Assembly: GCA_018697195.1 (NCBI GenBank)
Contig: CM031879.1
Location: forward strand, 46,854,861-46,918,860
DNA: 64,000 nt
Origin: Certhia americana
Taxonomy: Eukaryota > Chordata > Aves > Passeriformes > Certhiidae
Direction of reading: 5' to 3'
Part shown: one piece after another, positions 36,173 to 50,502 of the stretch
How the letters are laid out: each line of letters begins with the position of its first letter
Numbering within the stretch: position 1 is the first letter of the stretch
Position numbers and translations under genes: made by a program
The notes under the pieces: generated by a model
Told to the model about the DNA's origin: nothing
The model's input: only the letters and a program-made list of their open reading frames with translations
Database searches by the model: none

Positions 36173-39100
36173 CAGGAGTGACCCAGTGTGCCCAGCCTCA
36201 TCAGGCTGCTTCCTTTTTAAACATGAATCTACCAGATTTCTATTTTATAATTTCTCATGAGAATTAACTCTAAAGAAGTTACAAGACAAGTTTGAAAATT
36301 TCCTTGGGAGAGAATTTATCAGGGTGCATGTAAGACAATGCTACCAAAAATATTGCCATAATTTCTAATAGTATTACACTAATTTATAAAGGCTGTCTTG
36401 TCCAAGTAGGCTGACACTTTCTACATAACTCCTGTGCTGGTAAGTGGAAACTCATTCCATGAGCATTCAATGGCCCATTACACAACTTGAAGTAAATAAG
36501 GGGGTGTCCTGGCCATCCCTTGCAGACTTGTATCTCTTTGTCTTGTCACTGCCTCTATTATGGGGGTGTTTGCTGAAGTCTAGCAAAAAAAGCAAAGCAA
36601 ACATTGGTAGCCTAGGAAGTGAAGGTGTCCCAGGATTAGTCTGCATATTTCACTGACATTTGCTCAGGGGAAGAGCTGAACTCATCTGATTAGAATATTT
36701 GCAGTGGCACAGGTGTATGGGAAGGGTGATGAAGCTGAACCATGCATCAGTGTCAACACTCAGAAGCTGAAATTCAGTGGGACTTGATGTAGTGGGAGGG
36801 AACCTGGAGCTGAAGGTTATCATGAGCCTTGTAATGCCAGATCCAATGCCAGAGTTGTAGGAAATAACCAGCTGAAAGAACAGAATCTCATGAGCAGAAG
36901 TGGTAGAGACAAATTTCAGGTGAAATTAAAATGAAGTGAAATGTTCCTTTTTCTCACACATAAGCTTATCAGCAGATAGACAGAACCTTGTTAATGCATA
37001 AGAACTGTTTTCTTGGGTTTTTTTTTTCCTTGCAAAGCCAGAGTTACAGTACAGTAAGGCAGGAGTAGCATGGCAACTGCATGATAATACCAGTTGGACA
37101 AATTCTGCCTTCAATATTCAATTGCAGACACAGTAGGAGTTCCAACTTTCATTAATAGTGCTGCCCTTTCTAAAGCAGTCAAGCACGTCAGGTCTCTCCT
37201 GAAGAGAAGTAAGCTTTAGGTCTCCCCGAATGTAAAGAAAATGAGGAAGAGTAAAATTAAGCTTTTCTGTGGAACAACTGAGTTTCATGGGGTACCTGCA
37301 GAAGCAGTCCTGTCCTTAGAGTAACTTTTGATTATATCAATACTGCATCTTCTACTAGTTTAAAATTTTTAGATCTTTGCAATTACTTGCAGTGGGAAAG
37401 AACAAGGGAATGAAAAAATAGGCACAATGTTTTCTTTTCATGCATGTATATACACTACTTTTCTGAACAATTTTGTAGCAGTTACATTTAGGAAAGAATA
37501 TAAGAAAGACATCAGACAAACCCCAAAACACTGCTGATGCTCTGTAAATGGGGATTGCCCATCCCAGATGCTGCCAAAAAAGCATCTATGCAAATGTACA
37601 GCCCTTTGTCCAGTGCTTTGTAGTGAAAAGTATTGCTGCAAGTTCAGTCCTACATCTCAAACTTCCTGCACTGGAAACTTCTTGCATACCCAAAGGAGAT
37701 GTCTTTTTTCCTCTGCTGGGTTCTTTCTCCCAGAATAATGCAGATTGATAAATTTCTTACATTGGTACTCTGTGTGGACTATAATGGTTTGTATTTTTGA
37801 GGGGTTGGAATAGAGGAAAACTGCAATTTTGTCACTGTCAAATACTCTTGTTGTCCTACACCTGTGGAACCAGTGCACAGATGGGAATAGGGTGTTGTCA
37901 GGCCTTTCTGCTGTGTCATGTTTACCTGCTCTCAGTGCACAGCAGTGGCCCCTGCAGCCCAGATGCTTCTTTTCCTTGTCATTCTCAGCTTGTGCCATCA
38001 ACTTCTCCTTAAGCATTTCATTTGATGGACTGGACTCGGAGGTAACTGTAGCAGTTACTACAGATGACTTTATACAAAAGCTTTCATTTTCCCCCTCCAA
38101 ATGTCCTGTTTGCAGAAAACATTCTATGAAAGCCAGTTAAGGAATGCCTTTCGGTGCTCCTGGAGGAAGGAGTGGTGTTTGGTTTTGCTAAGCCATAGCT
38201 TAGTTTTCCTGTCTACTACATGTATTATCTCCAGTCTTTTCCATACATGTTTGTGAAGAGTAAGCAGCCTTTCATCTTAACACACATGTGACTGTGCCAC
38301 AAAATGCTGTAGATCATGTTAGAGATCTTGAAGCTTCCTCAAGTGAGCAGGTACACGCGAGCTGACACAGTGCAGCCCAACATCCTGGTGTGCTTGTTTG
38401 GTACCTGCAAACAGCACAGCTGTGCTTGCTTGTCTTTCAGCAAACTATCACTTCAGGCACAGCTGCCTGGGATGGAAGCACTGGTGCCATGGTTTCTGCC
38501 ACACACACTCACACAAGGAGGATATGCCCTGTATGTCCACCACTTTGGATGTCCTGAGCCTAGTTTCTGCTTGCTGCCTACTTCAGGGCTTTCTGCATCC
38601 TCTCAGGGCAGGAAAGAAAAGGAAAACGTTCACCCCGTGCATTTTGCAATCTGCCTTTTCCCCTCCTGAGCAGCCCTTTCGCAGAGATAGTGCTCCTGTT
38701 TTAAGGTCACTGGGTAAAATTTCACTCAGCCATGTATTGTTCGCAATAGTCAAAGAGCTCCTGAGCTTGGGACCTACTCTTGTGTTTTGTGGCAAAAGAA
38801 CAGTAAGAGGGAATCCTCTTTGCTTGCTCTTACTGGGTAATGAGACCCCTGTACCCTGTAGGACTCTTAGGAAACCTGTTTTCTCCAAAGATGGTTATGT
38901 GTAAATTGCAGGACTGTGCCCTCAATGTTCCACCCAGCTGAAAACAAACTAGACTGAGAAGTGTATGTAAATGTATATAGATGATGAACTTCGGCCAGCT
39001 GTTGGACAAAGGGGCAGGGAAACTGAGCTCCTGAAAGGGAGCAGAACCTTCCTGCCCAAACTTATTCTGTCATGTATTGCTGAGGTTCCCCCGTGCCATT

Positions 39101-39195
39101 TTAAAAATGTTAATAATGTCTTTAGGCAGAAAGTGATGTTTTGATTTACTTGTGGGTTTTTTTCTATTACAATAAAAAGAAATACAACACATTTT
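36173..39195 (+). other. DESI1 3' UTR
   Basis: The first canonical AATAAA after the DESI1 stop is at 39171-39176, implying a 3' UTR of about 3 kb. That is much longer than the 507-nt coding part. The interval is AT-rich with no credible coding exon and no recognised repeat. Earlier variant signals, such as ATTAAA near 36924, could give shorter forms. Confidence 0.65.
39171..39176 (+). terminator. DESI1 polyadenylation signal
   Basis: AATAAA about 3.0 kb after the DESI1 stop, the first canonical copy in the correct orientation. Confidence 0.65.
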
Positions 39196-39199
39196 TCTG

Positions 39200-42100
39200 A
39201 CTGTATGCATGTGCCCACACAGCCGCCCAGCCAAGGCAGCTGACCCTGTGTCTTCACTCTGGTCCCACCTAGGAAGTGCAGCATGAGAAATTGTCCAAGC
39301 AGTTTGTGCCAGGTGCTGCTACTGGAAGTAGTGGTGGCAACTGCCCTTTGCTTGAACTGGCCAAAGGCAATACTTTTATTTAAGTGTTGGAAACTTCTTC
39401 TTATGTAAGTACCACGGTATTTAAAACCATGCTCTTAATACTTGACACAGCTTGGATGAGATGAATGAAGATGTTCTGTCAGCACAGGTTTTGTTCAGCC
39501 CTTGGTCATCTAAATCTGCAAGTACGAAATGCTGTTGAAGAAGAGGCCAAACAGAGTTTTAACGTGGAAAAAAGTATTTTCCTGACTACCTTGATGCTAC
39601 TTTCAAAAGGGGAAAAAAAAAAGAAAAAAATCAGTAGAGTAAGAAGTAGACTTCATGACTGGGTTCCTCTGGAGCTTCACAGGGAGTATTGGGGAGGATT
39701 ATGTAGCACTTCCTAAAATATCTGGCTCTGGGGAAGAAATTAATTCTGCTTGGTTCAGCCTTCTGCATGCTTATTGATGGCAACCAAATGATAAACCACA
39801 CAGTTTGCTGTTTGTATAACAGTCTGTATCAGTGCAGTACAGAAGAGGTCTTGTAACAGAAGGGTTGTAACAGAGATGTGTGATTGTGGCTATTTTGGCT
39901 GTGTTCTTCAGATGTGGTGCTGGTTTGCTACCATGTACTAGTTTACTGGCCCCACATAAAATACCTGGAAACAGGTATTTTAATTCTTTTTAAAATAGTT
40001 TCTAAAAAAATTAAATTTTAAAACTAAAAGGAAAACCTTGATCTTAATGGCAGCTCTAGACAGAGTGTAAGCCAGGGCTCACAGCCATTTGCCTTCTAAA
40101 CTTCAAACAAAATTTCCTGGCTTTTCCTGCTGGTAACAGATTTTATTCCTGACAACAGCTGCTGCCTATGTGAGTGGAAAGCAAGCGGACCTATCAGGAG
40201 TGGTTGGCGTGCGAAGTATTAAATTACAGGAACAGCCTCGGTGGCCCTGTTCTCAGAGCTGACCCGGCTGAGGGAGCAGCCACAGCTGTGGACAGCTGTG
40301 CACCTCAGCACAAGGCAGGTTTATGCTCCCAGGGAAACCAAATTATCCCAGGCCCTCACCGGCTGATACCGAATGGCCGCCAAGGCGCTTCCTGGGAGAG
40401 GCGTTTGGAAGTGAAGAGACGTGAAGGACTCCCTAAAGCAGCACGACAAGCTGAGAAAGCACAGCACGTAGTTCAGGTTTCAGGAGGTTCTCCTCGGTAG
40501 CATAAACCCGACAGTACTGCAGGAGTGTGAAAACGTGAACGCTGTCCCGTATTTTAGCAGACCTCCCAATTCTGGAAGGTGCCCCGAGGTGGCACTGCTG
40601 CCTTGCAGCACAGGGATACACCTGAACCTCGGGAGAGCAGCTCCCGCTTTTGGGGTGCCCATAGCAATATCAGTGCGAGAGGCACGAGGGAGGTCTCTCC
40701 CAGACAAAAGGGCTGCAGGTAGGAGCAGCCAGGAGACAAAAACATGGAGCAGCTTGGGCTACAGCAGAACGCAGTGCTACAATAGGTTTTCTAGCTCCAC
40801 ACCGCTCCTACCCAGATATGGGAAGTGTCCTCCTCGTACCATGTCATGGTTTATGAAAAATAAAGATTTGCATTCTTGAATCCCCGGGAGTTCACTGTGT
40901 GTCTGACCCCACAACTGTCCTTTGAGAGTCCTGAGCGTTAGCTCACGGCTCTGCTGTGTGGAAGAACAGTTCCTTTGCTTCTGGCACTCAAGCACCCAAA
41001 TCCAGGAAAGCATCTCTATTCATCTGTCACTATGCCATGATAGGCACCCTTGGAAGGCTTCATATTCGGGAATAAACGTCCACACCTTGACAAATCCTAT
41101 AAATGAGCAGAACCCTAAACTCAAAACTCAGCACCCAACTGCATACAAAGTAGCTAAGTGCTAAGAAACCATTTTGTGAGCTTCCCTGTGTCTGAGAAAA
41201 GAGTCCGCCTTTCCAGAGGTGGGAGCCCTTAACCAGCATCTGATCCAGAAGGCCACAGATTCTGCAGAAATATCAATGCTGGGGTGAGTAAAACATGTAA
41301 TACCCATCCAAGGCTTCCTGACTCACTGCGTCGTGGACACAGCTCACAGAAATGGTATGGAAATAGCTGTCCTGTTGGTGAACTCAACTAATGTCTGCCC
41401 CAGAAAGTAGCTCAGGATATTTTGGTAAACTTTCTTCAAGGTAATGGCACAGAGGTAAATTATTAACATTGTTTCTGTACGTACCCCTGCCACTCAGTGG
41501 GAGCGGAAAAATCATTAATCACAAACAAGAAGAAAACAGAATCTGTGAAGCTACCTGAATGCTTCCTTTTGAGAGGAATCTGGTGGAGAACTGGGAAAAG
41601 GGGTTGCATGATGTCCTGGAGCAAATTATACTGAGGCAAAAAACAATGAGACGGTAAAAGAAGAATATATCTCTCCCCAGTTCCAACCTAGCTCAGCACG
41701 CTGAGCACTGTTGGGGGAGAGAATGCAAGCTAACTTTGAGCAGAAAGCATTGGATATTCCACATAGGCTGGTTCTGATTTTGAAAAATAATTCAGGAATT
41801 ATTGTAAGAGAGTGGGGTGGAGAGGGAAGGAGGAGGGGTACGGGGCCGGCTGTCAGCATCAGGCCAGCAAAATACGTCGCCGTATGAATATGGTCTGACC
41901 AGATGATCTAATTAAATCCTACATGACTCGTGGGGTAAATGGTTGGTGGGTCAAAGCAAAAGCTACTGGCTTTTTGCAGAGGGTTTTTTTTTGCTTTCCC
42001 AGTGAAAATACTAACAGCATCCTGTTGGAAAAGCAAGGTGAGGCACTGACTAGGAGAGTGCGTGCTGCTCCTGTCCCCGAACTTCACTAGGACGCAGAAA

Positions 42101-42290
42101 TCCTCAGAGGAGCTGAGCTAATCAGGCAGCTCAATCCAGACCGACAACCCCTCAGTTCCGGGGGACACTGCAGTAATAACAGCAAACGTAAAGAGACGCG
42201 CCACACACGCACCCTCCCCCAAACTCCAGGCTCTAAAAGGATTTAAGGAAAGAGCCGAAGCGGGGAAGCCGTTCAAGACCCGCACCTCAG
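39200..42290. other. Interval between DESI1 and PMM1
   Basis: Unique intergenic sequence with no exon I can support. One plus-strand AATAAA at 40859-40864 could be a distal DESI1 signal. Composition shifts to GC-rich near 42240 as the PMM1 promoter begins. Confidence 0.55.
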
Positions 42291-42418
42291 TCGGGGCGGC
42301 GGAGACGCGGGGGAGCAGACGAGGGGTGGCCGGCACGTCCCGCCCGTGCGGCCCCTGAGGGCGGGCGGCCGCCATCAGCTGCGGCGGTCCCGCCCCCCGC
42401 CCGCAGAGCCCGGCCGGG
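42240..42418 (+). promoter_or_regulatory. PMM1 CpG-rich promoter
   Basis: CpG-dense sequence with GC boxes immediately upstream of the PMM1 ATG and continuing into exons 1-2. No TATA box is evident. Transcription start is not determinable. Confidence 0.6.
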
Positions 42419-45400
42419 ATGGCGGCGGCAGCGCGGGGCCGGGTGCTCTGTCTCTTCGACGTGGACGGCACCCTGACACCGGCACGGCAGGTAGCGGGGC
42501 GCGGGGGAGCGGGGCTCTGGGGGGGCGAGGCCAGCGAGGCGGAGCTCGTCCCGCCGGCTGCGGCCTCACCCGCTGCTTCCCCGCCAGAAAATCGAGCCGG
42601 AGGTGGACGCCTTCCTGCGGGAGCTGCGGGAGAGGGTGCACATCGGCGTGGTGGGAGGCTCCGACTATGCCAAGATAGCCGAGCAGCTGGGGGAAGGGGA
42701 CGAAGGTGAGCGCGGCAGACGAGGTCTCCCGGGGGTCACCTGTGCCCTAAATCCAACCCCAAGGCTGCCCTTGGAGTGGCTGGCCGTGTCCAGGCGGGAG
42801 CTGCTGCTTGGCTCCTTCTCCCCGTGTGGGGAGGGCAGGCAGGGATGCTCCAATCCATGCTGCCGGCTCCAGCGTCAGTTTTGTACGAGCTGTCTCAGAG
42901 CTCTGACAGCTTCACTCCCCGCAGGCAATTTTCGCCTGCCTGCTGCTCCGTGGTGGGGTCCCCGCAGGTTCCTCGTCACGTTCCAGTGGGGACATGGGGT
43001 AGAGTAAGGAGTGGGAGGGCAAGGGGGCAGCGCCTGCCTCCTCCACCGTGTCTCCTTCTCCGGCATGGATGACAAGCGCCGCTGGGCTCCAAGCTCTGCC
43101 TCCCACTTCTGTTAGTGGAGGGAGGCCGAGAAATTCCCGGCTGAGGCTGATTGCTGAGTCGCCAGTGCTGCGTGTCTGGGTTGCAGGGGGGGCTGCAGTT
43201 AGATAACCAGGAACCACATCACCCCAGCAGCCTGGCAGTGGGGGGGCACAGCAGAGAGCAGAGTAGCACGAATGGAGTGTAAAGCCTAACATTTTTTAGC
43301 CCTTATCTTTGTCCTGCAACTGATTCAGCCCGTGACCTCGGTCAGGTCCTTTCCCCCTGCATGCGTCACCTCCCCACCCGTGAGCAGAAGATAATCTCAT
43401 CCACTTTGTGGAAAGCAAGGAGCTTAGGATGGCCATTGGCCCTTTGCAGAGCACAGGACTGTGGAAAGCACAGTACTAAGAAGCAAGAAGATGGCTCACT
43501 CAGTGCTGATCCCAGTTCTTTTAGCCCCTTTTCCCAGGCAGTAGTAATGTTTTCTCTTTTTTTCTTCCCCTCTCAGTCATTGATAAGTTTGACTACGTCT
43601 TTGCAGAGAATGGCACAGTGCAATACAAGAATGGGCAGCTTGTCTCCAAGCAGGTAAGCCCAGCTCCCTTTGCAGCCATGGTTCTGCCTTGCACACCGTG
43701 TGGAGCAGCACCTCCCATCTCCCCTACCCAGACAGATGGGCAGCCTCTTCTCCCCAGCTGTTACCTCTTCCAGGTGGGCTTTTTGGGAAGTCACGCATCT
43801 TCACTTGCCCTTCTCTTTCTGCAGGCCATTCAGGACCACTTGGGGGAGGAGCTGCTGCAGGATTTGATCAACTTCTGCCTCAACTACATGGCACTGCTGA
43901 AGCTGCCCAAGAAACGGTAATGACTGAGTCGTATGAGAGTGGAAGTTATGAAACTGATTTCTGGGAAGCTGAGCTCCAGATCTCTCCTAAAAAGAGCTCA
44001 TCTACAGAGCTTGTCTTGCTCTAGGTTTTATCTTAGCATCCAGAGGCACTGTGTAGGATCACTGTCTCCTGGGGCTGGGCATCTTGGACAAATAATGGAG
44101 AAGTGTCTTTGTTCTGAAGAGTCTGCTCTATGCTTTTGCATAATGCCTGCTCTTTTGCCCCTTGGAATTTCCTCCCTGGGAAGCATGGTGCAGCTACCCT
44201 GTGTATCTCATTTAGGACAATGGTACCAGCTTGTTACTGGGCAGGGCATCAGGCATCACTGGTAGTATATGTTTCCAATCAGGCAAAACAATGGATCTTA
44301 AGATGGGAAGTCCAGCCCCTGAGCACATATTTTCACACTGTTTCCAACCCAGTGTCACTGGCTGGCCCTGCTCTGCTCCCTACCCTGTTTTCCTCTTGCT
44401 TGAGATCCAGCAGCCAGAGGGTAAGCTGGGTTGGTACACTTCTGCTGAAGGAAGACCACGCCACTACCAGGACAAGAAAGGATAGTCTTCCATTGGATCA
44501 GCTCACTCTGTTAGCACAGAAAGAGAGAACAAATGGCATGAAGGTGGAAGGGGGAAGCAGGAGGGCCTTTTTCAAAGGCAGCCTGCAGTTAAACCAGCCT
44601 GGGTGCAGGGTCAAAGCTCACTTCAGACCACAGTTTCAAGAACATGTGAGCCATCCAGGGCTGTTGGAGGAGCAGCTCTGCCATCCCCTTGCCATGGCTG
44701 ATTTTTTTCCTGCTTTCCCACTGTGTACAGTGAACCCAAGCAGGTGAGCTGTTGGGTTGAAATTCATTTGCTAGAAGTCGCTAAACTGTGATCCAGATTA
44801 GTTGCTTAATATGAGTCACCATGTGGCAGTGCAAAGACCAGTGAGAAGGGCTAGGGTGGCTCCTTGCAACAGGACTGCTGACAGAACAGGCCCCTGAAAG
44901 CACAAGCTGGGACCCAGAACCCTCAAGGCTGTTTGGTTGCCTCATTGCTGTCTGCTTACTCAACAGCCTTGGAGTTTCAGCTCCCAGGTAGCTCTGTGGA
45001 TTTAGGCTTATGTGTTTTCTAGCAAAGCAAGGACTTTAACCCAAATCTTCTGAGCCCTGGCCTGGGGGGTGTGTGTGCATCAAACCCTCGGTGCTGCAGA
45101 GATGCTGCTCCCAGGCTGCAGGCATGGCTGGGTTTTTACCAGAGAGAAAAGAAGGGAGCAGTTTTCTACCAGCTCAGTGCTTTCAATCACCCCACTGAGG
45201 AAGCGACTGAGAAGTGACCCCAGCACAAGGTGAGGGTGGCAAGCAGGAACTGGATCTTGTCTGTGCAGGCTTAGATAAGAGCTGCAGTCAAGGTGCAGGG
45301 GTCAGAAGGGAGATACTAAGACCCAGATTTGTGTCCCTTGAGGAGATCATGATTGCTCCTCAGCCTGCTGCTGGACATCAACAAGTTACACTGACCTGGG

Positions 45401-48400
45401 CCATCCCACTGTCCCACAGTACTTCCAGCTTCACCCAGCCCACACAGCATTTCTTAAGAGCCTCATGGGGTAGAGGTGCCACAGCCTCATCAGGCAGCTG
45501 GTCCAGGCCAGGAAATAGCTGTCCTTGCAGTTATCAACATTAGAAAACATTACCTGTCATCTCCCCTAAGCTCATTATTTCCAGCCTGTCCCCAGGGCAC
45601 AGAGGGACTGCTTATTTCTATTCTCTCACAGTCTCTTTTTATAAAACTTTGAGCTCTTTGGGACCTTAAGCAGTTGTTGATGGCTGATCTGTGCCTGTTT
45701 TGAAGCACTCAGGAGTGGGCATGGCTTTTCTCCTCCTGCATGTTCTTGCAGAGCCTCACTAAGCAGCCATTCTCCTGGAAAGATTGTTTTTCTCTCCCTG
45801 CCCCAGTAACCTTGTGCCTTTGCCCACCCACAGAGGGACCTTCATTGAGTTTCGCAATGGAATGTTGAACATTTCCCCCATTGGTCGGAGCTGCACTCCT
45901 GAGGAGCGAATCGAGTTCTCCGAGCTGGACAAGGTACAAGCGCCAGACCTGGGCTCACCCTCCCCTTGGCTGGGTTTGCACGACCACAGATCTCAGGTCT
46001 TATGTGCTCCCCCCACCCCTTCCCGAGGAGAAGGGAGGTCCAGCTTCGAGCTTTGCATATGCAGCAAGGGGGAGACAGGACTGGGAGCCAGGAAACACAA
46101 GGGAAGATGCAGATGAATGGAAGAAACTTGACTTCATTGGGGACCACCAATGCAAGGGGGTGGCCAGCAGGATTCCCTGTGCTGTGGGAGAGCCCCAGGA
46201 ATGAGGCAGTTATTTAACAGCATGTTTCCTCATTTTCAGCACCCAAAGATGGCCCAGCAGCTGTCTTCTCTCTCCCACTTCCCTAGCTCAAACAGAGCTG
46301 GAACTAATGGGCTTTCCAAACTGAGAGTGCCATGGCAGATCTGCTGGGCAGGTCTCTAGAGGATTTGGCCCATGCTCATAACCAGTTTCTGCTTGGGAAA
46401 GCTTTCTTGGGGTTGAGGGATCAGCTGGTCTTTGCAAGACTTTTTAAGCAAAACTGAAGGCTTTGGGTTATGAAATGGGCTGTGGGAAACTGAAGCAGTT
46501 GCATTTCATTGCCAAGGAAGATCTGGGATCTGGTCCTCCTGGTGGAGTGAGCTGATTGCCTACTTGGACACTGGGCAGGTCTGGTGGCAGCTGGCTAAAT
46601 GGCATAGCACTGGGGCCCAGTGCATGTGGGGAGGGAGCAGAATTGCCCAGCAGACAGATTATGGTGGATTCTGGGAGACTGTCAACATCTAATTATTCAA
46701 ACCCTCTTTTCTTCCCTTTCCTCCTTATTCTCCACAGAAAGAGCGGATACGGGAGAAGTTTGTGGCAGCCTTGCAGAGGGAATTTGCTGGCAAAGGCCTG
46801 CGTTTCTCTCGAGGTGAGCAGGGAGGGCTTCCTTGGCTTTGCCTTTATCATGTTTCCCATAAAATCCTGTGAAGGGGAGCAGGAATCCCAACTGTTCTCT
46901 CTGAGTGTCTGGAAACCCTGGGAAGAGCAGAAGGAGCTTTTAGTCCTGGAGAGCTGCCACAGGGGAGTCACGTTTGCATCTATGATGTCTGCATCCATGC
47001 AGAGAGTAAGCCATGCTGCAGACTTCCCTCCCTGGGAATCTGCCAAACAGACAGGTTTCCATCCTGTGACATTATCCCTGCCTTAATCTCAGTGGAGCTC
47101 ACTGCTGCCCAATGGATCTGTTCTGGCTCAACCATCAGGCCAGCAGAGCCTCAGGCACATACACTTTTCCTTAGGAATGGGACAGGAGCTTGATGCACGT
47201 CTTGGCTCTGGGGTTTTCTTGGGACAGTTAGCTGCAAGGGAAAGATCTTTCTTCCTGGAAGGAGAGCGGACAAGGACCAAGGAAGTTGCAGCTCCATGTT
47301 GTGGGTTTTTGTTAGGCCTCTTCTTGGGGTGGTTCTGACAGCTGGCTTACCAAAGGTGCAGAGCTGAAGGAGAGGCTTGAGCAATCCTGAGTGTCTGGCC
47401 TGGACAAGGAGGAAAACGAGGGCGTGTAGGTGGTGGGGATGATGCTGGAAGAGGATCTTCTGCAGGGGTGTGAGATAAGAAAGTTCCATGTGGCAGCCCA
47501 GCCAAAGGGCAAGGAGATGGTGAGGCTGAGGCAGTGGGTGACACCCCAGGCCTCCAAGAACTTTTCTCTGACAGCTTTTGCTTGCCTTCAGCAGCCTGCC
47601 AGGGGCATCCTGTGCTGCACACAGCACTGGCACACACTGTTTGTCACAGCAGAGAAAGACCAGGTCCCTGCTGCTGTGTGCCCTCAGGCACGGGGTGTGA
47701 GAGCTGGACAATGAGCCTTTCTCCTTGGGCTTTGGGAAGCTGCCATGAGGAGCCCAAGCCTGTTGCATAAAAACATGAAGGGGAGCTGTGGGGTCTCTGA
47801 AAAAAGGGCATGCAGAAACGTGGCTCTTCTGCCAGCCTGGCTCCATGTGCCTTCTCCCTGGCTGTGGAGGATGCAAGGCCTAGAGGTGGTGTGAGGTCTC
47901 CTTGAAGCCCCCCAGGCCCCTGCTCTACCTAGGGGAGTAACAGTGCTGGCTGGTTTGCACCACCTCTTCTCCCTTTGATTTCTTACCTGCTCCAGCTGGC
48001 ATCAGGAGCCCCTTCCTGCTGCCCAGCTCTGTTTAGAGGGCTGGAATGCAGTGAAAGGCAGTGTTTTTTACAGGTAAATGGCTTTGGATGCAAAACAAGA
48101 GGATGGCACTAAGTTTAGCTCCTGCTCTGATGCTGCATCCTGCTGCAAGCCTGGGGCCATCCCCACCCCTGAGCTTATAGGGCACTTGCTCCCATCCTTA
48201 TCACAGTGCCCTGTTCGGTTGCTCTGTCCAAGGTGGGCATATAGACTCCATCCCCATCTTCTCAGGCTCCAAGGAGGCTTGGTTCAGGATCCCCAAACCA
48301 ACAGGGACACTCCAAACAGCCGGGAAGGGGAGATGCATGACATCAGGACTTGCATGTTTGAGCAGCCTGGGGTGTTGGTGCCTCTCCTCAGCAGGAACTG

Positions 48401-50502
48401 ACGCTGTGATTATCTACTCGCCCTCTTCCTTAGAGAGGTAGGATTATCATTTAAGAAGGAGAGTGTGAAACTCCAGGATTTCTGGTGGATACTCCAGTAG
48501 ATTCCTGGAGAAGATAAGCTGACTGGCAGGAGGTCACACATACCAGCTCAAATCCCTCTGCCTCTGGCTCTGAGTTAGGTTCTGAGACTTAAACATCCAT
48601 GTGCCCTAAGTTGCAAGCTTTATTTTGGGAAGAGCATGTCTCCTGTCTTGGTGTGGGGACAAGGGTCCCTCTACAGCCTGGGGACACAGTGGGGCAACTT
48701 GAGAGGATGGGGAAGGTGCTGCTTCCAAGCACCCCCAAAAGGCAGCGAAGTGCTGGAGTAAACTCTGCCTGGTCTAAGAGCAAGGGCTGGGAAGTTTGTT
48801 AACCCTTGGTGGCTGTGGTGTCTGTGTTCATGTACATGCTTTCTGGGAAAGCTCCCTTGCCACTGTATGTTGGTCAGATGTGACTTGGTGCCTCTCCAGA
48901 TGTTGGCAACCCTCACTAAGCTCTTGTGTCAAGAGGTGACAGGTCAGGGTCATGCCCTGATTATGTCAACGGGTTCGTGGTACCTCCATGGCAAGCTCCT
49001 TGGTCAGTGTGCAGAGACAGCAAACAGGAGATGCCAGTCCCTGCACAGTTAAGGAGCATCAAAAGAGGGGTTTCATAAGGGCCAGTGATGTTTAGCAGGA
49101 GCCTAGGAGAGAATTTGGTGCCAGTCTCCAAGGTCATTGTACCCTGTTGGGACACAGAATGTGCTGGTGCTATCCGCAAGGCGTGACCTAAAATCTCCCC
49201 CCAAAAGATGCCTCTCTTGGGAAGAACCCTCCGGTTCCTGCTTGCCTTCAGGGAAGCTGTGCTAATGTCACCCCAGCCATGCTGATGTCACTGCAGCCTG
49301 TTGTCATAGGAACAGCCTCTGCCACTATCCTAGCCATGTGCCAAGAGGAACACCAAGGCAGAGCTGGTGTCTGTGGCTGCTGTTTGGGATGGGGGCTCCC
49401 CCAAGACATCCAGCCCCTTCCATCCTCCTGCCCATCCCAGGGTAGGGGGACAGCCTGCCAGCTCCCAGCAGCATTGCCTGATGCCCTCCTTTCTCCTGGC
49501 AGGTGGCATGATCAGCTTTGACGTCTTCCCAGAGGGCTGGGACAAGCGCTACTGCCTCAATGTGCTCGATGACGAGAGATTTGACACAATCCACTTCTTT
49601 GGGAACGAGACAACCCCTGTGAGTATGCCCCATTGACCCCACACATGGCTGCTTTCTCTCCTGCTGCTCCATCATGGGGCCTGTGGATCCCATGGTCCCA
49701 CTGGTGCCAGCTTTAGTGGTATGAAGGGGGAAGATGTTGCCCTGTGCTGTGGGTTTGCTATACTCTCATGATGGTTCTGCTGGCTTATGGGGAAATCACC
49801 TTGGATTCACTGTGCTGGGAAGCAGGTCCACCTCAGCATTACTTTGCTTGCCCCAGCACCCTTGGAAGGGCAGCAGCCACTCCTGTGGCCTGCATGACCC
49901 AGAGCACAGGCCCCTAGCACTTAGGACTCCTCAACAGCAGGAACAGCTTCACTTTCCCTGCAGAGTTGTGGAGGATGATGCTTCCTTACTGCTGTAGATC
50001 AGTTTGGTCATCTACTCAGCTCTTCCCAGATGCTGGCAGCCTCTGCTCCCCAAATGTGCCCATCCCACCTTCTGCTAGCACCTCCACAGGCAGGGCAGGG
50101 GTTAATCCAGGCTTCTGGACAAGCTTTGCTGATCTGGGACCTTCCCCATCTTTTTTATGCTCCTCCCCTGGCACTGAAGAGGGAAGCAAGAGGGAGGGAG
50201 CAGAGTTCCCAGCCATGGGCCAGCAGAGCCCTACCTACCCCTGCCCACCAACTCCCTGCCTGCCCAGCCACTGGCTCCCAGCCCAGCTCCCCACGGGACA
50301 GAGCAAAATGTGGATTTGTGGATGAGGTTGTTCTGACAAGACCCTGCTAATGCTGTCCCTATTTTCTATTCCCCTTCAGGGAGGGAACGATTATGAAATC
50401 TATGATGATCCCCGCACTGTAGGACACAGTGTCCAGTCCCCCCAGGACACCGTCCAGCGATGCCGTGAAATCTTCTTTCCAGAAAGGGCAAACGAGTGCT
50501 GA
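42419..50502 (+). CDS. PMM1: PMM1, phosphomannomutase 1
   Basis: Eight coding exons, 42419-42490, 42588-42705, 43577-43653, 43825-43916, 45834-45933, 46738-46813, 49503-49618 and 50380-50502, total 774 nt and encode 257 aa (human 262). All junctions are GT-AG and in phase. PMM1 is a cytosolic HAD-superfamily enzyme that interconverts mannose-6-P and mannose-1-P. In brain it is also known as an IMP-stimulated glucose-1,6-bisphosphatase. The catalytic motif '[13 protein letters not shown]' has nucleophile Asp14 and general acid/base Asp16. '[16 protein letters not shown]' follows in the core, '[16 protein letters not shown]' in the cap and '[16 protein letters not shown]' near the magnesium site. 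Retention of '[10 protein letters not shown]' and the C-terminal '[11 protein letters not shown]' supports PMM1; PMM2 is its close paralogue. It is shorter than human only at the two termini. Confidence 0.96.
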
